A stretch of 64,000 nucleotides of DNA. It comes from Straminergon stramineum (Eukaryota > Streptophyta > Bryopsida > Hypnales > Calliergonaceae). Under the pieces are notes generated by a model. That model made no database searches. It was not told where the DNA came from and saw nothing but the letters and a program-made list of their open reading frames with translations. Both the position numbers and the translations under genes were made by a program. Of the stretch, positions 45,998 through 58,024 are shown piece after piece; position 1 is the first letter of the stretch; the number at the start of each line of letters is the position of its first letter. Location: positions 34,229,001-34,293,000 of the forward strand of contig OY987265.1 of NCBI GenBank assembly GCA_963920665.1, written 5' to 3'.

Positions 45998-46420
45998 CTA
46001 AGGTAGAAGCACCCAAATGTGACACTTGTTTGGATCTCTTGAATATAGAGGGCACATACAGAAAAAAATGTTGTTCGTGTGTTAGGAAATGGTTTAGGAA
46101 TCCAACAAAATTGGTTTTGTATTTTTCCAAGCTTGTATGAATATTATATGAATTTTTGAAAAGTACTTCATAGATGCATCTACTGTGGACATTAGATTAA
46201 CACCAAAGTGGACACCAAAACACCCAAAAGCAACACTTTCTAAACTTGGATCAAGTGCGGGTGATTGGTTGCTTCTTGAAAGAATGACAACTTCTCGGAA
46301 CCTCACATGTCTACTTTAGAACCCCACTTGTCTACTTTGGGTCCACAAGCGCTTGGATTTAGGTTGTTTTATAGGTGTCCGTAAATGACTCCTGTTACAT
46401 TTGGGTGCTTGTACCTTAAG
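45998..46420. mobile_element. CTAAGGTAG-type MITE, copy at 46.0 kb
   Basis: Begins CTAAGGTAGAAGCACCCAAA and ends TTTGGGTGCTTGTACCTTAAG (about 23-bp TIR continuing into TGTGACA/TGTTACA). Internal sequence includes CCTCACATGTCTACTTTAG. No coding capacity. Confidence 0.82.
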
Positions 46421-46494
46421 GGGGGCAACCCATTTCCAACCACTTACGTGATTACATCTATTTGGAGGGCAAATTTCTTTTTTATTTGGGAGGA

Positions 46495-46507
46495 GGGGGG
46501 GGGGGGG
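46495..46507. repeat. run of 13 G
   Basis: Uninterrupted guanine homopolymer after GGGAGGAG, followed by ATTTCC. Unusual in such AT-rich DNA; could be a mutational hotspot or an assembly-sensitive site. Confidence 0.9.
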
Positions 46508-46632
46508 ATTTCCTAGTGTGCATAAATAGAGTTAAGAAACAGAAGATTCCATTCCTCCCACTTGGGGCATGGAGACCTTCATGTTTCCTACAAGGGCTCG
46601 TTGCAAAATCCACCTAAGAATTGAGATTTTTA

Positions 46633-47561
46633 TTAACCCCTAAATGTATTTGACTATGTTTTTGCCAAAAATGCTCTAAAACTATCATTTCTAGTACAAG
46701 TACCAAATTTTAGAAAAAAATATTGTCGTGCAATGGTTTGAGAAGATGTGGAAAAAATTTCAGAAATTTCCACCATGTATATTACAAAATATTAGCATTT
46801 ACATTGACAAAAAGCCATTTTTTGACCCTGCTAAAACTTGGGCAACTGCACTTCACAAGGTTAGATCATTATGAAAAAACGTCCAAAATGGTTGTAACAC
46901 TTTGGATTCATTCTTCAAGTCAAGTTTTCCACATGCTTGAAAAATTTTAGATCATTTGGAATTATACAAGATGTAGGAAAAAATTAGTAAGTAGAAAGAA
47001 GTAGAGAATGATTCAAAATACAAAATTGTTAACAATTTATTTGTGGAATTGAAAAAATCCAATCCCCGTGGTTGTAATGTTGTAATAAACAATCTACAAC
47101 TATTTTTTAAATTTTTTTCCAAAAATATTAAAAATTGAGTTAAATAAAGGTCTTCGAAGTTTATTTTATAGTAGAGATTCCATAACTACCCACAAACTAC
47201 CCACAACTAAAACTCTTCATAACTTTCATCTCACAAATCAAAATGGAAAGATTCAAAGCTTTCCATATATATGTAAATCTAGAAAACCAATTTCAAATTT
47301 TTATTTAAGAAAAAAGTGAATTTTAAAGAAGTTTTTTTTGTTGCCTAAGCTGCCCGTCGAGCATTGAAAACTACATATCATACAATAACTTTTTAACCAT
47401 GTCTTTAAAAATTATGAAAGTTGTTGGGCCTTAATGCTACTCTTCAAGCAAACAGGCACATATTCTATGAAAATTTGAAAGAAAAAAAAAATTCCATTCG
47501 TAGTGAGCTGCCCAATATCGCTATGTTGCCAAAAAATGTCGTTTGGTCCTTTAGGGGTTAA
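46633..47561. mobile_element. TTAA-bounded ~955-bp non-autonomous element, copy 4
   Basis: Runs TTAACCCCTAAATGTATTTG to GGTCCTTTAGGGGTTAA (929 bp), inverted relative to copy 3, so copies 3 and 4 form a 3.1-kb inverted pair with a 1.2-kb spacer. The interior matches the other three copies. Non-coding. Confidence 0.9.
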
Positions 47562-48330
47562 ACAATCACAATTTGCCACAACTGTACAGGGAATTGTGCT
47601 ATAATTAATCACTCTCATCTCCTCTTGCATAGAAAAAGAGTAGTCTATATTGCCAAAAGGGGGCAATGATCAAGAATGGATTGCCTCCCTTAATGTACTA
47701 TAGCCTTGTACCATTGGTCTAATATTTACCCTGGAGCACTCCAATGTCCAAAAAGTGGACAACAAACAGATTGAAATTGTTGGATCTTCTTTTACATTAC
47801 TACTTGGATGAAAGTCATCCTAATTTGTGGAGATAGTTTATTGACTTGTTGTCCTATCTAAAGGTTGGATTTGGTGTTACTAGAGTACATATATTTTTCT
47901 AAAATTACAAATGTGCAAGGATGTCAAGAGGTCTAATTGCATTGACTTTTGTTCAAAACTGGATTTGTGAAAATGAGGTTATAGATCTAAAGAATATAAA
48001 GAAAAATTTCAAAAAATTACCATGCGAAGAGAACCTCATTTCAAATCCATTCCAACAAATTTTACTCAAAAGATGATAATATTTTGCTTATAAACGAATT
48101 GAGAAGGAATTTTGAAATTTCCCTTTCAAAATTTATAAAAATATATTGGTGATAGCATTGGTGAATCTAATCATACAGATGGAATCTACAACTCATGCTC
48201 TACAACTTTTTTTTGTAGGTCAATTCCAAAATATGCTTCGAAATGGCACCTTATAATGATTTTTCTTGAATTGTCAATTTTGGAGATGAGTCTAAGTGTT
48301 TGGGTGTTAAATTAGTTTGTTTTTTTAATA
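47562..48330. other. no gene seen
   Basis: AT-rich sequence without recognisable features. Confidence 0.4.
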
Positions 48331-49375
48331 TTTAGTACAATAACTCAAAAAATAGTCAAAAATTCATAGCTTTGACATCATACTTTAAAACACCGAGAAA
48401 CAAAGTTTGTGCACCTTTCCTTGTAGAGAACTTTCAAACAATACAATGAACGCTACTAGGGGACACATGGTTTCAAAGATTTCATTGTAACAAACAAAAC
48501 AAACAACATAATTTCATATATAGACTAGGGTGCCTTGTATTGTTGACACAACCAAAACAAAAGTAGAAGTAATTTCTTAATTTTTTAATTCATAAAAAAC
48601 TTCAAAATCCCAAAACTTTCACATTATAGGTCCAAACACCATGAAACAAAGCATGTGCACCCCTTCTCAAAAAAGTGCTTTCCAATAGTACTAAGAATGC
48701 AACCAATTTGATGCATGGTCCATGAAATAAATAATTTAGCATAATTTCACATCCAAAAATAACTCAAAAATCCATAACTTTCAAACTATATGTCTAAATG
48801 TTACAAAATAGAGCCGGTGCACTTCTACTTACAGAGAGCTTTCCAATAGTACCAAGAATGTGATTGGGGGATGCATGGTACAAAAGATACATAATTTAGT
48901 ATAATTTAAGATTAAAAAATAATTAAAAAATCCTTAACTTTTCCATTGTAAGTCCAAACACCATGAAACAAAGTACATGCACCCTTCCTTGCTGAGGGTT
49001 GCTATTATGTGAGCATAGGAGTGTAAGTCCATAAGCCTATAATACTATTTACCTATGTTATAGGTGTATATACTATAGAAACTGTCTATGATTATAGGGT
49101 ATATATGTTACAAATACCCATATTATAGGTGTTTATGATACATACACCTTCTATAGTGTGTGGTATCTATGTTGTAGGTACCTATAATGTAGGCTCAATG
49201 CTCACAAGCTCACATTCTTGGGCTCACATATTAGTACCGTTACTTCCTTGCCAAGAGCTTTCTTATAGTACTGAGGACGTGCTTGGGAGGGACACGATCC
49301 AGGAGATCTCACTATAACAAATAAAACTAAACAAACATATGAACATCAAGGTATGAATCAATAAGTTATAATATT
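48331..49375 (-). repeat. GAGATCTC repeat family, about four minus-orientation units with an insertion
   Basis: Units begin near 48331, 48535, 48735 and 48905, each with AACTCAAAAATCCATAACTTT-like, GTCCAAACACCATGAAACAA-like, GAGAGCTTTCCAATAGTACC-like and GATGCATGGT-like blocks. The last unit is split by about 250 bp (48990-49245) rich in TATAGG/CCTATA motifs. Its ends (TGTGAGCATAGGAG and CTCAATGCTCACA) look weakly inverted, so it may be another small element. Confidence 0.8.
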
Positions 49376-51197
49376 GGATCAGCTATTTCATAGCATACTC
49401 AAATTATGTATTATGAATTTTTTTGGAATAATGAGGTATTCTCACCTTTTTGCAACACAAGAATTTGCCACCAAGTAGAAAAGAGTTTTGCACAACCACT
49501 CATTGATCCAAATATGACAAAATGTTGCTCAAAATCAACATTATTTTTTAAAAAGAACCAGTGACAATTGAAGCATTTTGAACATTAAGGTTGTCCAATT
49601 AAAGATAGTCTACCAATGCTTTTTGGTGGATTTTCATCATACAGCAATAATGGTGATTAATTAGAAACATTGCAAGCTAATTTGGTGACATTACAAATTT
49701 CCACAATTTATTCAATTGGACAAATCCTTAAATTATCACGTGCATTATGGTGAGAGTTGATTTGAAAATAGTACAAAGTTTTTGAAAAAACCCAAAATAT
49801 ATGGTGACACGTAATATGCAATTGATGCTACAGCTAGCTACAAACTCATTTTAGAGTAAGCATTCACGCTTTACTTTGAAATACATGAGTGCAAATTGGG
49901 CTATGTAAGAAGTAATTGCAATGCAAAGTGGCAATTACATTTTTAAAACATACAAATGATTTACAAAAAAGGTCTAATTTTCCTACACATTGGATGCTTA
50001 GGGGTTAACTTGCACAAACCACACAAAGGTTCCAATGCTAAAATGAGAACTCCACTCATTAGACAAACATGCAAACCAAACATGCATACAATACTTAACC
50101 TTGCTACATGCACACAATGGCTCTGTTGATGCCAAATTGATGAACTTGACAATCAAGACAATTACACAAACCATAACCTACACAAATGACACAAGAGCTC
50201 CAATGCCGAGATGAAAAAGAATCCACTCACAATACTATAGTCTATCCCAAATTAGGCAAACAATAATGATTTCCCATACTCTATTAAAATCAAGAATTAA
50301 AGGAGTTTTATGCCTAAATTACCCAAAATTAAAGATTTGAATGTGACAAAGTAAGTTGTTAAGTATAATTCAAAATTTTCCTTTATTCATTGTAAATTGC
50401 ACTAAATGAATGACTTGCAATAGCTTTTTGAAGCAATGCCTAAAATTTTAAACTTACTCCAAAAAAATGTTTATGTTTCTGAAAATTTATCTTATGGATC
50501 TACCTTATAGTTTAGACACTTGAAAAAAATTATTATGCCTTTTTTTTGTCCAACTTGGCAATAGACTACAATATAATTAAACAAAACAAACATGCACATA
50601 TAATACACATAAATTGCACAAGTAGAATACTATGGCCAACCCACACAAGACCTCTATCGATGCCAACATGAGATGCCACACATAAGACAATTACACGAAG
50701 TCACAACCCATAATCTGCACAAACCAAACATGCCAATTTGGCCACACTTTCATCAATCTAACAATAAGATTGCAACTAAAAAGAAATCTACCACCCACCT
50801 CTACTAAGCCAAATGACTAGTCTAAATTGAAATTCTAGTATCTTATGGATTGATCATTGCAACTTTGCAAGACAATCAATTCAATGAACTAGTTCATAGG
50901 AAGAAAAATCAAACTTTGTTGAGAGATTGGGAGCTTGATGAAGGATCCCACAATCTTGAGAACACCTTCATCCTTCTCTTGCAAGCATGAGTAGAACTTA
51001 ATAAAGAGCTTCATTGAAAGTATAATGATTGTAGACAAGTCCAACAAATCTATAGAAATGATAGAAATTGAATTGTAAGAAGCTTGCCACTCACTATTCC
51101 AATCACTCCCTTCACTCAAGCTCCTACAATGAAGCTACATACAACAAGTGTCTATTGAAACCAAGCAAGGCTTTCACTACAAAGCAATAAACAAAAG
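49376..51197. other. no gene seen; weak degenerate repeats
   Basis: The phrase 'CACAAACC..ACACAA..TCCAATGC..AGATGA' recurs loosely near 50010, 50165 and 50630, suggesting a degenerate repeat. No exon was recognised. Confidence 0.35.
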
Positions 51198-53095
51198 CTA
51201 AAGGATAAACACATAATGGTACCTCTCCCTACCATGCATCCAATTATTAAAGATAACTTTGTATGGAAAGTTCTCAAGACAAAAGATTCTCTTTGAATAC
51301 ATTTCCACAACGAGCTGAGGGTGCATGTCCAGGTTGTTTCTTAGCTTTGATTTAAGAAATGCAACTAAAGAAAAGGTGTGCTCATTCTCCATCAACACAA
51401 GTACATGAATGACTTCCATCTTAGCCAACTTTGAATTCATGAACTTTGAAATATGGCAAGTTAAGCAAATTGATGTTGAGCTTGATGCATGCAATGTCTT
51501 CCAAATGTAAGTGAAGGAGTTCATATCAAAAGGGGTCTCCATAGCTGAGTGTGCATTGCTACACATTGCTAGTTTAAAGAGTCCTTTTTGGTTTAGAAGG
51601 TGCTCACAATCCATCAACGCAAGCCTCATCTTTATCTTTGCCAATGGTCTTTCCATGGTCATAATTGTCTGTCAAAACATGCAAGTGTTTCTCAAATGTG
51701 GATTCATAATCATTGGCTAGCTAGTATTGGAAATACAAAATTCCTATGGCTTACATAATGTCTTGGGCAAGGAATTTGTTGTCAAGCTCATTCACGAGCA
51801 TTGTGATAGAACCTAAAATGGCACACCAATATACAATCCTTATCCATTTGGCTAGATACAAATAGAAATCAAGCATATCAACATATCAACATACCAAAAT
51901 CAAGAAAAAAGAGAAAAAATCAAGAAAAAAATTCAACAAATAAACAATATGCACTAGAAAAAAAACTATGATGAACTTGTCAAAAATTGCGTTTAACTTG
52001 TTAAAAATTGCATTTTACTTGACAAAAACTATTTTGTATTCAACAGAAAAGTATAGGCTGGATTTTGTTGAGTTCTCCTTTTATAACTCAAAATTTTGCG
52101 TTTTAGCATTTCAACACAAAATTTGACACGTGAAACATAGAATTTTGTGTTAGAATGAAAAATTTTGGGTTATGAAGGGAGATCTCAATAAAATCTAGCC
52201 CACACTTTTTTGTTGAGTAAAACATAGTTTTTGACAAGTTCAACATAGTTCCTTCTAGTGATGCTCTAGGATTGATAAAAATGGGCTAATACTTACCTTG
52301 GCACTCTGACTTCACTTTAGCCAAGATTAGGGCAAATGAAGTACAATCTCCTTAACCACCTTGATATTCTACAAAGTTTTGCTTGTTGTTGCATATGAAT
52401 ACAAGAACAATTGAATTATCATTGAAATCTATGATATACCTCAAGTGAATTTTCTCATGAAAACATTAAATAAGATTTTTGAATTGACCAAAATTCATTA
52501 GTGGCAAAAGAGGTGCTCTAGTCCTTGTACATACTAGAGAGTTGGCCTTGACAGACTTTCAAAGTCCAAATAGACATGTGTCTTTTCATTTTCTTTGAGG
52601 TCTTGCACCATTTTGTAGATGAATGTGCAATACTTGATTTGTAGCCACCTCAAATGCTCAATTAAATTCATCCAATGAATCTCTACTAATCATAGCATTT
52701 TAAAACTTTTTGTCTCTGTTAATTCTATAAGTTTGCTGAACTCAGAATATCATTTAGAATTATGCATGAAGCATGCATGGTTAGCACTTTCTCAATAACA
52801 CCAAAGATGCCAATTAATGACAAAGCCTTGCATGCTAGATTGTAGTGATATGCAACATAATGTATGCCCATTGCAAATGGAGCATGGTCACGAGTAATTT
52901 GTACAATAACCTCAGAACAACATCCTTACAACATAGCCACACCATTAGCCCCAAAACTAACAAAATTTTTAGCAACCATCTCCATATCAAGACCTCCATT
53001 AGTAAGTCCATTTGATGGGACACACTCTAAGATCAATGTTGGATCATTGCAAAAAACACTTGCCGTTTTTGGCTCAAAAAAACCTTAGTACTAGA
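51198..53095 (-). pseudogene. hAT-superfamily transposase, decayed and interrupted
   Basis: Minus-strand fragments in several frames. The upper part (about 53095-52500) reads VAKNFVSFGANGVAML, an in-frame stop, then VQITRDHAPFAMGIHYVAYH and a stop-rich stretch containing ELTETKSFKML and IHWMNLIEHLRWLQIKY, as in the DUF4371/RNase-H-like core of plant hAT transposases. The lower part (51840-51198) reads ELDNKFLAQDIM, then SLVAFLKSKLRNNLD and HPQLVVEMYSKR..CLENFPYKV, the C-terminal hAT dimerisation region. A 309-bp CACTA MITE separates the two parts. Multiple stops and frame changes make it inactive. The N-terminal zinc finger and terminal repeats were not identified. Confidence 0.7.
51952..52260. 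mobile_element. CACTA-type MITE 3, inside the hAT pseudogene
   Basis: Starts CACTAGAAAAAAAACTATG and ends CATAGTTCCTTCTAGTG, with ATG duplicated at 51949-51951 and 52261-52263. Paired interior blocks include TGACAAAAACTATTTTG-type against GTTTTTGACAAG-type sequence, and AAATTTTGCGTTTTAGCATTT against its inverse. The 309-bp element is largely palindromic and non-coding. Confidence 0.9.
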
Positions 53096-55880
53096 ATACA
53101 ATGACATATTGGAATACAAATTTTAAAAGTAAAATAAAACAGAAATAATTTTGAAAGCATTGAAAATAATATGGTTCCAAGAATTCAGACCTAGAAAAAT
53201 TTATATCTAAAAGTTATGCACAAAAAAGCACAATAGAAAATACCAAGAAAATGGACACTTTGATGTTTGATTTTTAGAAAATACTAAAAGAAATCTAAAA
53301 TTCAAAATTCAAAATTTCATTTTTCCTAAATTAAAGATGGTCTTTTTGTAGTCTGGATTTCGCTTTTTTATACAAAACCCAGGAAAACACAAGTATAGGG
53401 TTTTTTTGTGGGAAAAGGTCTTTTCAGTCTATCATATGTGTGACTAATGTCACTTTTTAAATAGAATCACATTTTACAACCATTTATAAGTATTTATTCC
53501 GATTTCATAATATAATAACACTCTTATTCTTGGGATGTAAAATTTAATTCACAGTCCTTTACCAATGCAAACACAATGAAGTCTTAGTCCTATATAGTGT
53601 TCTACAAGGAGGTCAAATAGTCTGGTCAAAACTTTAGGTTTGGTCAAATCATCTGATGCAATGCATGATCTAGGACTTAATCATATATACAAGATAATAC
53701 TTTTAAAGTAGTACACGTAATTCATTAATTATACCTTTTTATATGTATTGGTCAAATTGTCCAATAAGTGCTCGTCATGAGCAATCCTAATGCAAATTGC
53801 CTAAGTCTATTAATTCTAGGTCAAATTGTCTCAGTTAATGCAAAGAATGCTAAGTTTAAGCGTTATATTAGGAATTTGGTCTTTTCCCTTAAGCTTTACT
53901 CCTGTATTTTGGGTCAATTAGTCAAGTCAAATCGTCTAAACCACATGGGTTAAGTCCTAAAATCACATATATAAAACAATGAAACAATTTATAATTTGCC
54001 CAAACACATAAATCCCAAGACCAAACTTATGGATCCTAAAACCATCTGCATATGTATTTTTCAAATTAATAATCATGGGACCTAAAAGCATGCAACTAAA
54101 TCTATAAAACCATGGACTAACAACCTTAGACCATGCAATGGGGCTCATAGCCATGGTCCATACCCTTCGACCATGCGATTGAGCCTATGACCGTAGGCTT
54201 AGCCTACAACCGTGCGACCTCCACAGACTACCGAAACCCTAGTTTCGTCAAATTGCAGCCTGCAACTTTGCACGACTAATAATTTATGCAATTTTTGTTC
54301 GGTTCAAGAAATTCCAATGCTCATTTTGACTAATTTTTCTTTCTCTTTCCAACGGTACCAATGATTCTCTCTAATTCCTTGTATGTCAAAAGTTATTGGT
54401 GATTCTACCGAACTGTGCTACAACTGCTGCATCTGTTTCTTAGATCAGACTCGTTTCAATTTCGGATTTCTCAATTTTAAGTTTAGGTTTCGGGAGATTA
54501 TTGATTTTCTGTTAGTGATTGCTGGATTGCACGCAATTTCAATTGCGATTCTTGGGTCAATGAAAGAACAACCAATTCACAATTTAAAGAGAATTTTTAA
54601 ATTTCTCTCATTGCTCCAGCTTGTCAATTTTTATTCCCCAGCTCTTTGGACTAGCTAACTTGCTTGTGGATCTTCTCAATAGCAACTAAAATTTAAGGTT
54701 GACTCCTGAATTTCTTTCACTTTGAATGTCCAGTCCTTGAATCCTTGATTATGAAAACAAACGAACTATATCACCAAACCCGGTTGCAAGACTTGATCAA
54801 CACCTCCCTCCACGCAGATTTGGTCTTGCCGCATCAATCGATCAACAAAACAGTGATCCAATCCTCACTCCACTTTGGCAGGTTTGTTTCACTTCCTCAG
54901 ATTGCCAATTTCTCTCTCTCCCGATCAAGACAAATTTTCACTATAATTCACAAATGCTATCAAATTCTCACAATAAGAAATATATGTTCACAAAATCACA
55001 ATGCAAATCACCTCTCAAACAATTACAAAACTCAAATCACCTGTACATACACAATTTGATCTTACACAAGAATGCACAAAAATTCACAATAAAATATATA
55101 GAATATATATATAAAAGAAATGGGTCTTACAATGCTAGGTTTGAATTTTTTTTTCAAACTATTTATAACCTAAAATATGAGGAGGTGCACCTTTGGGGAA
55201 AAGGTGTTGCACCCCCAAAATTTTATTTTATTTTATTTTATTTTATTTTTGATTCATCCTCAAATAATCCCTATTTACACTATTGAGGCTATTGAAACTT
55301 TAAAAAGTACTTTTATTTATTATTTCTTCTACTAAGGGGCCCCAAATAGGTCCCTTTTTGCTAAATTTGCTAATTTTGACTAAAATTTTTATCTACACGA
55401 CTACACCTTTCGAACCATTTTCATTTTTGGAAAAAAAATTGCGTTCCCTACACTTGTGCAAAGGTAGTGCACTTTGAGTACATGTGGAAGGTGGAAAATT
55501 TACTTTTTTTAGAAAATCTCTTTGTGATATTGTGTAACTTTAGTAGAAGTCCTTGCATACCATTTTGAGCTTCAAATTTTCATTTTTGGGTAAAAAATAG
55601 TTCTAAAATCCCAAAAATCTGCCAAAGTAGACATCCAAATGGGGTTTGTTTAAAAATAGTAAAATAATATTTTAAAAATGAAAAAAATAACTCAATGTCT
55701 AGAACTTCTATATGTAACTTCATTTCAATTTTCATGCAAAATGAACATAACACTTAAAAGTTATAAGCAAAAACCACTTCTCCAAAGCCAATGGGACAAA
55801 CAATAGAATAAATGAGGAAAGGATTTGGTGTACCTTAATCTAGAAGAGCCTTTAGATCTACTTGTGGCAAAAGATCCATG
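53096..55880. other. no gene seen; AT-rich with a pentanucleotide microsatellite
   Basis: No recognisable exon. (ATTTT)n occupies about 55217-55250. The stretch at 54180-55200 is less AT-rich and could be an old LTR, unproven. Confidence 0.35.
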
Positions 55881-56222
55881 ATCTTTGCTTACCAAATTCA
55901 ACTAGTCAATGGCTATAGAGATATTTGAATTAGTCTAGGGCTCTACTCTAGGCACATTGGGCAAGACATGATCGAATACCAAATGCAAAGGTTGAGCAAA
56001 GTTGTGGCTGCTAGTGAAGTAAGCTTCAAGGGTGTACTTCTCACAAGCATTCTTCCTCCTCTTCACTTTTGTAACCCTCTTCTTTTTTAAATCTACTCAT
56101 GCGGCTAGAAGCTTCTGCTTTTCAAAACCCTAGGCCTTCTTCTTTGTCTTCCTAGACACAATCTTCACTTGTGCTGCCAAACACCCTAAATCTTGATCTA
56201 TACCCTTATTTGCTATAGCCAT
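55881..56222 (-). pseudogene. start of an unidentified lysine-rich protein, stop-containing
   Basis: From an ATG at 56222-56220 the minus strand reads MAIANKGIDQDLG, then CLAAQVKIVSRKTKKKA, an in-frame TAG, another stop after KLLAA, then KKKRVTKVKRRKNACEKYTL and a hydrophobic stretch to about 55881. One frame is kept throughout, which suggests a former coding exon with two stop mutations. The strongly basic segment could be nuclear or nucleic-acid binding. I cannot assign a family. Confidence 0.35.
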
Positions 56223-58024
56223 AGAAAAAAACACCTGCAAACCATTATCAAAACCAACAAAATCAACCAAATTTACAATTTGAAACCCTTCCTAAAACAA
56301 AACCAAAGTAAAAACAAGTAGAATCCTTGTACAGTCCTTTACACATTGTGGTGACCAAAATTGAAACAAATAAGCAAGAAATCCATTCATTTGTCCAACA
56401 AAAACTATAATTTAAGAATTCAAGGGGTCCTAGCAAACAAACATAACAAAATTTCATGGGGACACACTTTTAATGCACTAACCCTAAACCCCAGCTACCA
56501 CAAGCATCAAACTCTTAAAAAAATAAACGTTGCTATGAAAATGCATCAAACTAGAAGAAATTGCATGGGGATGCATGTATGAGGTACTAATCTTAAATCT
56601 TAGCTACTATAAGTACCAAACTTCCAAAAAATAAAGGACACAATACAAACACAACAAATTGGTGATCAACTAGAATTTGAATAATGCCTGGTGGCAAGAC
56701 ATGTTGGCTTCGTGAATGATTCACCTTGTCAGTATTAGTCAAAAGTTAGCTTCTCATAGACCCCACAACTCTACAAGTACTTCTGTAGCAAATGGCTCTT
56801 TTGCACTAAATTCAATTTGGCTACAACAATCAAAATTTATTTGTTTACACTAGGATTTCGCCCAGGATTGCTAAAATATGAGTAGGGAGGAATGAGTAAT
56901 GAGCATTGAGCGTTGAGCATTAAGCATTTTTAGAAGAACTTTTGAAAAACTTCTAATTTTTCACTATAAGATGTTTATGTCCATGATTTAGGATTAAAAC
57001 ATATGGCTAAAAATCCCCCAAAAGGATGAATGGTGATGAATGGAGTTGGATGATTTTTTTTTTGTAGTTGACTATTTTAGATGAAATATATTTGTTGTTC
57101 ATGACATTAGATGAAAGGAATTTGGATGATTGCTGGATAGGATCAAAAAATCAATTGTTTAAGATAAGGGTCAATTACCAAGTACTATACATTCAAGGTT
57201 TAGGGTGACTTTTTGGAAACTAATGTTCAATGTTCATAACCTAATATGAAACCATTTTAGGAAGGTACCGGGGAAGGTACCATTTATAATTATTATTTAT
57301 AATTCCTTTCAAGCATTCTTGAAGTTTACAAATTTATTTCTATACTAACACCAACATTTACAAGTTCTAATTACATGTTTAATTTCATCTAAGAAAAGAG
57401 GAAAATTGCTAATTAAAATAAATAGATTCAAGTTTTAAATTTTTTTATAATTGACCTCTCAAATGTAGATGTCTTCTAGATTGAATGTTCTTTAGAATGA
57501 AGATGACCTTTACCGCCATACTAAGGATGACAAGAATGCAAAATAACTCAAGAATAGGATAAGGTGCAAGAATGTAGTGACCCTTTAAGTTTCACTATAT
57601 AATATTAGAAAATCAAATAACAACAATAGTGTTTACAACAAGATCAATTCGACCCAATATCACATATGGGAGAAGAATGATTACTAGCTTCACTACTATT
57701 ATCACATGTAAACCCTGGTGTTTTGACATTTGCTTCGAAATCTAAAAACTTCTTGATAACAACATTATATGAACAACATTTGACAATAGAAATAAGTGAT
57801 GGAGCCTCTACCATAGTTGTCGCTAAAGCTTGAATGTATTATGATAGACTCTTGGGATTAGGAGAAGGCAAGGGCACAAGATATCGAAGAGAATTGCCTT
57901 TACAAGGTGCAATGAATGCACAATTAAAAACTTTGAATAACTTTTGAAATATTGCACAATAAAAGAAAATTAAGACATGCATAAGAGTAACAATCAATTT
58001 CTTTATAGCAACATCTCTTTCACG
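56223..58024. other. no gene seen
   Basis: AT-rich sequence downstream of the methyltransferase-like pseudogene. The part nearest 58000 may hold more of its degraded 3' end. Confidence 0.4.
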
